Below are positions 15,937-23,321 of a DNA stretch of 64,000 nucleotides, one piece after another; position 1 is the stretch's first letter; each line of letters begins with the position of its first letter. A program made the translations under genes and the position numbers. A model generated the notes under the pieces. That model saw only the letters and a list, made by a program, of their open reading frames with translations, was not told the origin of the DNA and ran no database searches. Source of the stretch: Bacteroidota bacterium (lineage in GTDB: Bacteria > Bacteroidota > Bacteroidia > Chitinophagales > Chitinophagaceae); contig JAEWKK010000032.1 of assembly GCA_023386045.1 (NCBI GenBank), positions 22,884 to 86,883 on the forward strand. Direction: 5' to 3'.

Positions 15937-15970
15937 TTAAAAAAAATCCCGCTCATGCGGGACTTCTTTT
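15937..15970 (-). terminator. Bidirectional hairpin terminator
   Basis: TCCCGC-TCAT-GCGGGA (15947-15962) has an A-run on its left and a T-run on its right. It can stop the minus-strand redoxin gene that ends at 15984, and also plus-strand transcripts. Confidence 0.75.
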
Positions 15971-15983
15971 TTTGGTGGGGTTT

Positions 15984-16586
15984 CTACAACCTTTTGATGG
16001 AACAACCTACCGACCTGGTGGTTTTCACTGAAATTTCTTTCCCACTGGTATACTCGCCAATGGCTTCTTTTAAATGCTGGCGATTCACTGCTGAACCATC
16101 ACCAGGGTTATCATCAATGGCACCATGATAGATCAGTTTTGCTTCTTTGTTGAAAAGAAATACTTCAGGAGTTCTTTTGGCATCAAATGCATCGGCCAGT
16201 TCGGAATCTTTATCTACGGTATAATACCAGTTGAGCTTTTGTTCTTTTGCATAAGCTTTCATGGCTTCGAAAGAATCATCATCACCACGCTGCGCTTCGT
16301 TTGAATTGATCAGCACCACACCCAGTCCTTTTTCATTTGCATAAGCACAGATCTCACGGGTGCGTTGCTGGTTTTTGATCACCCAGGGACAGGTATTACA
16401 GGTAAACATGACCATCAGGCCATTCTTACCATTGGCATCTTTCAAGGAGATCTTTTTGCCGCTGATGTCTTTCATTTTTATATCACTCTTTGGCATGTCA
16501 GCTCCGATGGGAAGTTCGGCAAGTGGCGTGAAGGCGATCAGTGAAGAAGCAGTTGCAATCAGTAAAGAAAAAAGGACCTTTTTCAT
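15984..16586 (-). CDS. Secreted thioredoxin-family (AhpC/TSA-type) protein
   Basis: The 200-residue protein has a signal peptide (MKKVLFSLLIATASSLIAF). The ATG at 16586 is chosen because the upstream extension lacks a signal. The redoxin fold carries CNTCPWVIKN as active site, GVVLINSNE, and TPEVFLFN at the cis-Pro. This CxxCPW subgroup is common in Bacteroidota and is usually annotated as a thioredoxin-family protein. The likely role is a periplasmic thiol reductase or peroxiredoxin; the substrate is unknown. It lies downstream of yihY on the same strand with a 55-nt gap and has its own terminator. Confidence 0.85.
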   Translation of the reverse strand: MKKVLFSLLIATASSLIAFTPLAELPIGADMPKSDIKMKDISGKKISLKDANGKNGLMVMFTCNTCPWVIKNQQRTREICAYANEKGLGVVLINSNEAQRGDDDSFEAMKAYAKEQKLNWYYTVDKDSELADAFDAKRTPEVFLFNKEAKLIYHGAIDDNPGDGSAVNRQHLKEAIGEYTSGKEISVKTTRSVGCSIKRL

Positions 16587-16641
16587 AAACGCTGATTTAG
16601 TGTTATAAATTTCGAAGAAAAAACCTGAAAGCCTGCACCGC

Positions 16642-17604
16642 TCATGGTTGTTTTTCACCTTTCGCTAAAGCAGCCTCCTTTAATTTGTCAAGCTGCAGGT
16701 TGGTCAGCGTTACGTTGAGTTCAAATCCAAGCAGGATTGCCAGGGAATTGGCCCAGATTAGTGACATAAGAATAAAAACCGCGCTGATAGAGCCATACAG
16801 CTTATTGTAATTGCTGAAATTATTGACATAGTAACTGAAGATCACCGTAGCGATCACCATAAGAAAAGTAGCGAAGATGGCACCAGGTGTCAGCAGCTTC
16901 CATTTTTTTCTTAGAGGAGCACCCTGGCGGTATATAAATGAAACAATAAAAAAAGTCAGTAACACAATCACCAGCCATCTTGAATCATTGATGGCATTGC
17001 GCCAGAATTCACTTTCTACACCCAGCCATTTCAATACATGGCTTTGTGCGATCAGCAGGAGCATGCAGGCAAAGACCAGCACATAGGCAATGAGCGTGAG
17101 CTGTACAGCGATTCTTCTTTTGTGCAACATCTTCCTTCGGTTAAAACCAGGATAGTCTTTTTCAAATGTGCGAAGGATACCCAACATGGCATTGCTTGAG
17201 AAAAGAATGGCCAGCAAAAGACCAAAAGACAATAACTCATTTCTTGGCTTGTCCAGGAAGTCCCGAAGGAATTCGATGATCACCGAGTTGTTTTTTTCAC
17301 CGGGCATGATATCACGGATCAGTGTAAAAAGCTGGTTGATGAATTCCTGGGAGATTGGCAGATAAGGTATCAGTGTAAAAATAAAAATCAGTGTTGGCGG
17401 AATGGCCATGAATATGTTGAAGGAAATGCCGCTGGCTCTTTCTGCCAGGTTGGTCTTACGCAATTGTGCAATGAAATGGGGCAGCACCTGGTAAACCGAA
17501 AAGCCATAAAATCCAGGAAGGTATAATTTCTGGCTACTCCTGATGATGGTCTTACCTGGCGCTGAGGAGGTGAATCTTCCTTGTATATAGGACCTGACAC
17601 CCAT
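16642..17604 (-). CDS. YihY/BrkB-family inner-membrane protein
   Basis: The 320-residue protein has a soluble N-terminus and about six helices. Family signatures include RASGISFNIFMAIPPTLIFIF, SFGLLLAILFSSNAM, and SYYVNNFSNYNKLYGSISAVFILMSLIW. The function of the family is unsettled; it is no longer regarded as RNase BN. Its ATG overlaps the mltG stop codon by 1 nt (TAATG), so it is coupled to mltG. Confidence 0.88.
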   Translation of the reverse strand: MGVRSYIQGRFTSSAPGKTIIRSSQKLYLPGFYGFSVYQVLPHFIAQLRKTNLAERASGISFNIFMAIPPTLIFIFTLIPYLPISQEFINQLFTLIRDIMPGEKNNSVIIEFLRDFLDKPRNELLSFGLLLAILFSSNAMLGILRTFEKDYPGFNRRKMLHKRRIAVQLTLIAYVLVFACMLLLIAQSHVLKWLGVESEFWRNAINDSRWLVIVLLTFFIVSFIYRQGAPLRKKWKLLTPGAIFATFLMVIATVIFSYYVNNFSNYNKLYGSISAVFILMSLIWANSLAILLGFELNVTLTNLQLDKLKEAALAKGEKQP

Positions 17605-18641
17605 TACTTACGCGCATTTTTAATGGAATCAGCTTCGCGTCTCTGCCTGTCTTCTTCACGGTATTGATTTGCTTTTTTCACATGCTCCTCAAAGCTGGTG
17701 CTGAAAAGATGACCATTCAAATTCCTGTTGGCAACAAAATAAAAATAATTGGTGTTGGCGGGATTCAACACTTTATCGATGGTGATCCTTGAGGGCGTAC
17801 AAATGGGTCCTGGTGGAAGTCCTTTGTTCTTATAAGTATTATAAGGTGATTCTGTATTGAGGATGTCTCCTGCAATTCTTTTTAATTCAAATTGACGGGT
17901 AGCAAATTTCAAGGTAGGATCGGCCTGCAATACCTGTCCAATGCGCAGGCGATTCAGGTAAACGCTGGCAATGGTATCTTTTTCGTTGTGGTTGGTGGTT
18001 TCTTCTTCAATGATGGAAGCCAGGATATAAACTTCTTCCGGCTTCAATCCCAGGGCAGCGGCTTTTTGTTTTCGTTCCTCTGTCCAGAACTGTTTGGATT
18101 CTTTATACAATTTCTCATAGATCTGCGAAGGAGTGGAGTTCCAGAAATAACTGTATTTATCAGGAATGATATTCACCATGGATAATTCCGCCTGTGTTTG
18201 AAACCGGGAGAGAGAATCATCGTTATTCAGAAAGGAAATCATTTCAGCAGAATCGGTTTCAAACTTTCTGCCGATCATTTTTGCCAGGTCTTCTTTTGTT
18301 CTCAGTTTGGTGATCACCAGGTCAACAGTTGTCTGCTTACCATTCCTCAATGTGCGAACGATATCAAGAAGGCTGCTACCTTTTTTGAATTCATATTTTC
18401 CTGGTTTGATCTTTTGCCAGTAGTCCATGCGGTTGGCAAGGAATTCAAAAGCATTATCGTTGGTGATGATCCTGTTTTTTTTCAGCGAATCCATCACAGC
18501 TTTTTTGGTAGCCGCATGAGATGAAATATAAAGTGCTTTAGATTTTTGATCAAAGCCGGTGGCAGGTCCCATAAAGATCCAGGCTGCAATACCACCACAA
18601 ATCAACAACAGGATAAAAAGGATCAGGATCAATCTTTTCAT
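17604..18641 (-). CDS. mltG: Endolytic murein transglycosylase MltG
   Basis: The 345-residue protein has one N-terminal membrane anchor (MKRLILILFILLLICGG) and a YceG domain. The catalytic Glu is E212 in LASIIEEETTNHNEK. The conserved ADPTLKFA, SPYNTYKNKGLPPGPICTP and FVANRNLNGHLFS follow. MltG cuts nascent glycan strands at the membrane and so sets their length. The ATG at 18641 is chosen because it starts the anchor; the open frame upstream to 18779 would cover the secG terminator. It is coupled to yihY downstream. Confidence 0.92.
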   Translation of the reverse strand: MKRLILILFILLLICGGIAAWIFMGPATGFDQKSKALYISSHAATKKAVMDSLKKNRIITNDNAFEFLANRMDYWQKIKPGKYEFKKGSSLLDIVRTLRNGKQTTVDLVITKLRTKEDLAKMIGRKFETDSAEMISFLNNDDSLSRFQTQAELSMVNIIPDKYSYFWNSTPSQIYEKLYKESKQFWTEERKQKAAALGLKPEEVYILASIIEEETTNHNEKDTIASVYLNRLRIGQVLQADPTLKFATRQFELKRIAGDILNTESPYNTYKNKGLPPGPICTPSRITIDKVLNPANTNYFYFVANRNLNGHLFSTSFEEHVKKANQYREEDRQRREADSIKNARK

Positions 18642-18651
18642 AGCCGATAAA

Positions 18652-18685
18652 AGTAAATAAAAAACCCTGACGCGATGGCCAGGGT
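18652..18685 (-). terminator. Terminator after secG
   Basis: On the minus strand AACCCTG pairs with CAGGGTT (18662-18668 with 18679-18685), followed by a T-rich run. It separates secG from mltG. Confidence 0.75.
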
Positions 18686-18705
18686 TCCATTGGAATGAGT
18701 TATTG

Positions 18706-19017
18706 TTACTTGCCTTGCTGGGCAGGAGCCTGGCCAGGAGTAGAAGCGGGCATTTGTTGAGTTTGCGGGGTTTGAACACGCTGAGGCCTGCTCACGGGAA
18801 TGAACATAGTAGACAGAATGCAAAGAACACCAATAACAGCTGCGAAGATCCAGGTACCTCTTTCAAGTACATCATTTGTTTGCTTTACACCCATGAACTG
18901 GCTGCTGAAACCTGCGATATTTCCGGCAAGTCCGCCACCTTTTGGATTTTGTACCAGTACAATCAGGCTAAGGATCACACAAGCCAACAGGATCAGGATC
19001 ACGAATAAGATAGTCAT
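18706..19017 (-). CDS. secG: Preprotein translocase subunit SecG
   Basis: The 103-residue protein has two helices (about 3-22 and 52-72) joined by the family loop QNPKGGGLAG, and a long Pro/Gln-rich tail typical of Bacteroidota SecG. SecG assists the SecYEG channel during export. It begins 1 nt after the TPR gene's stop and is followed by a terminator. Confidence 0.92.
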   Translation of the reverse strand: MTILFVILILLACVILSLIVLVQNPKGGGLAGNIAGFSSQFMGVKQTNDVLERGTWIFAAVIGVLCILSTMFIPVSRPQRVQTPQTQQMPASTPGQAPAQQGK

Positions 19018-19018
19018 T

Positions 19019-19975
19019 TCAGGAACGCTTTAGATTTTCAATTAAGCCAGCAAAGTAAGCTTTTTTGGAGGGATTCAGCAAACTTAATTTGTTATAGGTT
19101 TCAATAGCTTTTAGGGTGTTTCCCTGCTTCAGCCAGACCTCCGCCATGGTCTCGGTCACCACATCCGGATTGTGTACAGAATCCTCGGCCAGGTGCTCCA
19201 GTTTTTTCTCAGTTGAAGCATCCATATTGGCTTCCTGCGCCGGCAGGCGTTTCATGGTTTTCAGCCATTCGGTAAAACTTTTCAGCTGCTTTCCAAATTT
19301 GTCTTTTGTAATTTCTTCCTGTGATAATCTAATTCCTTGGGAAGCGAAATAATCAACTGTGTGAAAAGGCTCAAAAGCCAAGGGACTTGCAGCTTCATTT
19401 ACAACCTCGGGCTCAGGCTTCGATATGTTATCAACTAGATCAGGAAGGGCTTCGTTTTCTGCCAGCGGCATTTCTTCTGTTGGTGCATCCAGTTCCATTT
19501 CTTCAGCAGGTAAGGCCTCATTCTCCACCAGGGTCGCTTCAGTTTCAGTAACTTCTTCGATTGACTTTGTTTCCTCTAAAACAGACGGAGTCTCATTATT
19601 ATCAATATTAGTAAGGATCTCTTCTTCCCTGATAATTTCTGCATCATTGGAAGTGATGGCAGGAGATTGCTCTTGTGTTTGAATCACCTCAGTATTCCCT
19701 GGTACTGGTTCTTTCAAGTCTACTTCAGTAACAAACCTTTCGGCATTGATAAAATATTCAAAAGCCAGGGGATTGTGATAATAGAGAACGGATTTCTGCA
19801 GCTGCGCGGAGTACCCGGGATCGTTAAGTGATTTTAATTTCTGTAATAACAGGAATTGACCAGGTGCGAAAAAAGGATAGCGCTTCACCAATGCTTTGAT
19901 CTCTTCAAGGTCACAGGCCTCTAATGAGGATTTACCAAAAACCTGCCGGGCCAGCACATGGATTTTTTCGCTCAT
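19019..19975 (-). CDS. TPR-containing hypothetical protein
   Basis: The 318-residue protein has a helical N-terminal domain (about 1-85), a long Glu-rich, low-complexity linker (about 90-190) and a C-terminal helical domain with one or two tetratricopeptide-like units (EVWLKQGNTLKAIETYNKLSLLNP). No signal peptide is seen. It lies between lptE and secG in a run of tightly packed minus-strand genes. A scaffolding role at the envelope is plausible but not shown. Confidence 0.8.
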   Translation of the reverse strand: MSEKIHVLARQVFGKSSLEACDLEEIKALVKRYPFFAPGQFLLLQKLKSLNDPGYSAQLQKSVLYYHNPLAFEYFINAERFVTEVDLKEPVPGNTEVIQTQEQSPAITSNDAEIIREEEILTNIDNNETPSVLEETKSIEEVTETEATLVENEALPAEEMELDAPTEEMPLAENEALPDLVDNISKPEPEVVNEAASPLAFEPFHTVDYFASQGIRLSQEEITKDKFGKQLKSFTEWLKTMKRLPAQEANMDASTEKKLEHLAEDSVHNPDVVTETMAEVWLKQGNTLKAIETYNKLSLLNPSKKAYFAGLIENLKRS

Positions 19976-19989
19976 GACGGCAATTTACA

Positions 19990-20526
19990 CTACCAATTGG
20001 AAAAAAGACGATTGAAAATTTCATCCGTGAGGTTGCGAACAATTTCATCAAGGTTCTTTGATTCCGCTTCCTGCTGTGATAGATTAGCCTTAAAATCAAT
20101 TTGTCTTGTTGCCGTATATTCTTCAGGCTCTTTGTTTTCGATCTGCCTGGTGAGCATGATCCTTACCGTAATGGTAAGCCGGTTGATAGAAGTTTCAGAT
20201 TTACCATCATTAGAAGTAACACCGACTGTACTGAAATTATAATCCGTTATCTGGCCGTCAATGATCCAGTGTGCATTATCACTGTTGGTCAGGGAAAGTT
20301 TTGTCTGGTTGTTGATCTTTTGCCTGAGCTTTTCCGTAAGGTTAGGACTCAGTTGCGGGTTGATATAAGTAGCCACATTCTGAATCAGGTTGACCTTGAC
20401 CGTTTTTACATTGGGATCAATAGTACCAGTCTCGGAAAATTTATAATTGCACCCCGTCAATGTAAAATTCAAAAGGCCGAAACCAATAAAGAAGAGGAGA
20501 GAAGCAAGAGCTTTTGTCAATTTCAT
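19990..20526 (-). CDS. lptE: LPS-assembly lipoprotein LptE family
   Basis: The 178-residue lipoprotein has lipobox LTGC with C26. The Bacteroidota LptE pattern YKFSETGTIDPNVKTVKVNLIQN, QLSPNLTEKLRQKI and GQITDYNFSTV follows. LptE plugs the LptD barrel and helps insert lipopolysaccharide in the outer membrane. It sits 11 nt after the sigma-54 activator. lptD is not in the window. Confidence 0.88.
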   Translation of the reverse strand: MKLTKALASLLFFIGFGLLNFTLTGCNYKFSETGTIDPNVKTVKVNLIQNVATYINPQLSPNLTEKLRQKINNQTKLSLTNSDNAHWIIDGQITDYNFSTVGVTSNDGKSETSINRLTITVRIMLTRQIENKEPEEYTATRQIDFKANLSQQEAESKNLDEIVRNLTDEIFNRLFSNW

Positions 20527-20537
20527 TGCTGTTTCAT

Positions 20538-21773
20538 TTACTGGTCAATATCATATTCTTTCAACTTGCGGTACAGGGTTCTTTCACTGATACCAAGGTC
20601 CATGGCCGCATCCTTTCTTTTTCCCCTGTGTTTTTTCAAAGCCTTTATGATCAGTTCTTTTTCCTTGTCCATGATGTTAAGGCTTTCTTCCACTTCTTCA
20701 TGCTCATGAATTTCATCATGATGCATCACTACCGGCTGTGGGGCATGTGAAGATGAAGTTACCAATACCGGTGATGGCAGATCATGAGTTTGCAATTCTT
20801 TAACCTGGTTGATGATGCCCTGGTTCTGCGTGGCTGCAGATGGATTCTGCATCACTTCAAAGAACAGTTTTTTCAACTCTGTTACATCACGCTTCATATC
20901 AAAGAACAGCTTGTAAAGGATCTCTCTTTCATTATTGAATTCATGAGATTCACCATTCACATGCGCCAGCACTGGCAAACGATTGCCTGCATTTGACTGG
21001 GGCAAAAATTTATCAAGATCCCTGGCGTTAACCTGTTTGTTGACAGATAAAACAGAGATCTGTTCTGCTATATTCTTTAATTCACGCACATTACCGGGGA
21101 AAGGATAATTCATCAATCGTTGGCGTGCTTCATCATCCAGTTGAACTGGTGCTGTTTTATATCTCTCTGCAAAATCAACAGCGAACTTTCTGAACAATAA
21201 TGGAATGTCTTCCTTCCTGTCTCTCAATGCCGGAACACGAATGGGAACTGTGTTGAGCCTGTAATAAAGATCTTCCCTGAACTTCCCTGCCTGTACCAGT
21301 TGCAGCAGGTCCTTATTGGAAGCAGCAATCACCCTCACATCTGTTTTCTGAACCTTGGATGATCCCACGCGAATGAATTCACCTGTCTCCAACATGCGCA
21401 GCAGCCTGGCCTGAGTGCCGATGGGCATCTCTCCAATTTCATCCAGGAAAATGGTTCCTCCATTTACGGTTTCGAAATAACCTTTGCGGCTGTCCAGTGC
21501 ACCGGTAAAAGAACCCTTTTCATGACCAAATAATTCAGAATCAATAGTGCCTTCCGGTATCGCGCCACAGTTGACTGCAATAAAAGGATTGTGCTTGCGG
21601 GCAGAGAGGGAATGAATGATATGCGAGAAAGCTTCCTTACCCACGCCGCTTTCTCCTGCAATCAGCACGGTCAGGTCCGTGTTGGAAACCTGCACAGCTA
21701 CCTGCAGGGCATAGTTGAGGGCGGGAGAGTTGCCAATAATTCCAAACCTGTTTTTAATACTCTGTAGATCCAT
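20538..21773 (-). CDS. Sigma-54-dependent transcriptional activator (AAA+, no receiver)
   Basis: The 411-residue protein begins directly with the AAA+ domain. Walker A is GESGVGKE (40-47), the sigma-54 contact loop is GSFTGA (Ser replaces the usual Ala), Walker B is GTIFLDEIGEMP, and the arginine-finger region is FREDLYYRLN. A variable linker (about 265-365) contains a DELHEHE-like acidic patch. The C-terminus is a Fis-type HTH (MDLGISERTLYRKLKEYDI). With no sensor domain it may be controlled by its level or by a partner. It is located between miaB and lptE. Confidence 0.9.
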   Translation of the reverse strand: MDLQSIKNRFGIIGNSPALNYALQVAVQVSNTDLTVLIAGESGVGKEAFSHIIHSLSARKHNPFIAVNCGAIPEGTIDSELFGHEKGSFTGALDSRKGYFETVNGGTIFLDEIGEMPIGTQARLLRMLETGEFIRVGSSKVQKTDVRVIAASNKDLLQLVQAGKFREDLYYRLNTVPIRVPALRDRKEDIPLLFRKFAVDFAERYKTAPVQLDDEARQRLMNYPFPGNVRELKNIAEQISVLSVNKQVNARDLDKFLPQSNAGNRLPVLAHVNGESHEFNNEREILYKLFFDMKRDVTELKKLFFEVMQNPSAATQNQGIINQVKELQTHDLPSPVLVTSSSHAPQPVVMHHDEIHEHEEVEESLNIMDKEKELIIKALKKHRGKRKDAAMDLGISERTLYRKLKEYDIDQ

Positions 21774-21782
21774 TCTGTTTCT

Positions 21783-23225
21783 TTAAATGATTTCTCCGAT
21801 CAGCGTTGCCTGTGTACATTCTTTTACCTGAATCCACACATAATCGCCCGGCTTATGCGCCGTTTGATTTTTTGGAAATACCACCACCTTATTCTGGCTG
21901 GTACGGCCCATCCAGTCTTTATCTGTTTTTTTGGATTCTGATTCTATCAGTATCTCGAATTTCTTTCCAATATCTCTGAGATTGCTTTCAAGGGAAAGCC
22001 TGTTCTGGACTTCCACGATCTCGGCCAACCGCCTTTTCTTGATATCCAGGGGTATATCATCTTCATAACGGCGATGAGCCAGTGTGCCAGGTCTTTCACT
22101 ATAAAAGAACATATAGCTCATGTCATAGCGGGCATATTCCATCATTTCCAGGGTTTCCTGGTGGTCTTCTTCAGTCTCTGTACAAAAACCTGCGATCACA
22201 TCCGAGCTAATGCCACAACCTGGGAGCAGTTCCCAAATTCTTTCCACCTTGGCCCTGTACCATTCCCTTGTATAACTCCTGTTCATCAGCTGCAGCACGC
22301 GGGTGGAGCCGCTTTGCAGTGGCAGGTGAATGTATTTGCAGATATTATTATAACGTGCCATGGTGGTGAGCACTTCATCGGTAATATCCTTGGGGTGGGA
22401 AGTGGAAAAGCGAACCCTCAGCAGGGGTGAAATCTGAGCTACCATCTCCAGTAGCATGGCAAAGGTTACCGTGGTTTCACCTGGTTCAGATGGAGTCCAG
22501 TAATAACTGTCTACATTTTGTCCCAGCAGGGTGACTTCCCTGTAGCCGCTTTCAAAAAGTTCACGGCATTCTTTTATGATGCTTTGGGCATCCCGGCTTC
22601 TTTCACGTCCACGGGTAAAAGGAACCACGCAAAATGAACACATATTGTTGCAGCCGCGCATGATGCTCACGAAGGCAGAGATACCGTTTGAGTTCAGTCG
22701 AACAGGCGAAATATCCGCATAAGTTTCTTCACGGCTTAGCAAAACATTTACGGCTTTTTGTCCTCCATCGGCTTCGCTGATCAATTGGGGAAGGGTGCGG
22801 TAGGCATCAGGTCCTACAACAATATCCACCAATTTCTCCTCTTCTAACAACTTGGATTTCAATCGCTCAGCCATGCAGCCTAAAACTCCGATTAAGGTAG
22901 AAGGCCGGCTTCTTTTGAGCTTCTTGAATTCGGTCAAACGCTTGCGAACGGTCTGTTCAGCCTTTTCACGGATGGAGCAGGTATTGAGAAGAATGAGGTC
23001 GGCTTCTGCAAAATTGCGGGTAGCGCCAAAACCTTCACCTGAAAGAATGGAAGCCACAATTTCGCTATCGCTGAAATTCATGGCACAGCCATAGCTTTCT
23101 ATATAAAAGCGTTTTTTAAATTCATTGGGATCGTTTTCAAAAGGAGCAAAGGCCTCACCCTGACGGGCCTCGTCATGTTTTTCCTTTTCACTGAAGGCGT
23201 TCTTGTTGGTTGCTACATCAAACAT
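21783..23225 (-). CDS. miaB: tRNA-2-methylthio-N6-dimethylallyladenosine synthase MiaB
   Basis: The 480-residue radical-SAM methylthiotransferase has N-terminal cluster Cys C47, C83 and C117 (ESYGCAMN, LNTCSIREKA, LGCMAERLK), the SAM cluster C192-x3-C196-x2-C199 (RGCNNMCSFCVVPF), and a C-terminal TRAM domain. It adds the methylthio group to i6A37 of tRNAs reading U-starting codons. A longer frame begins at TTG 23246, but that codon lies inside a TATCTTTG promoter element. The ATG at 23225 is therefore chosen. Confidence 0.94.
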   Translation of the reverse strand: MFDVATNKNAFSEKEKHDEARQGEAFAPFENDPNEFKKRFYIESYGCAMNFSDSEIVASILSGEGFGATRNFAEADLILLNTCSIREKAEQTVRKRLTEFKKLKRSRPSTLIGVLGCMAERLKSKLLEEEKLVDIVVGPDAYRTLPQLISEADGGQKAVNVLLSREETYADISPVRLNSNGISAFVSIMRGCNNMCSFCVVPFTRGRERSRDAQSIIKECRELFESGYREVTLLGQNVDSYYWTPSEPGETTVTFAMLLEMVAQISPLLRVRFSTSHPKDITDEVLTTMARYNNICKYIHLPLQSGSTRVLQLMNRSYTREWYRAKVERIWELLPGCGISSDVIAGFCTETEEDHQETLEMMEYARYDMSYMFFYSERPGTLAHRRYEDDIPLDIKKRRLAEIVEVQNRLSLESNLRDIGKKFEILIESESKKTDKDWMGRTSQNKVVVFPKNQTAHKPGDYVWIQVKECTQATLIGEII

Positions 23226-23243
23226 ATTCCTGGAAATTGCGTT

Positions 23244-23251
23244 CAAAGATA
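23244..23251 (-). promoter_or_regulatory. -7 element TATCTTTG of miaB
   Basis: It matches TAnnTTTG on the minus strand, 18 nt before the ATG at 23225. It overlaps the alternative TTG start and so argues against that start. Confidence 0.55.
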
Positions 23252-23307
23252 ATTAAAAGCGGTCGAGGGCTGTGACAGGATGACATATTTTAAGAACTAT
23301 TTGAACC

Positions 23308-23315
23308 TATCTTTG
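23308..23315 (+). promoter_or_regulatory. -7 element TATCTTTG, 6 nt before ATG
   Basis: TATCTTTG is followed by CCGCTC and the ATG at 23322. If used, transcription would start about at the start codon. It also argues against the upstream in-frame start at 23280. Confidence 0.45.
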
Positions 23316-23321
23316 CCGCTC

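Noticed and set aside
16642..17604. Calling yihY an RNase (RNase BN)
   Set aside because: The older name for this family is not supported; no nuclease motif is present and it is an integral membrane protein.
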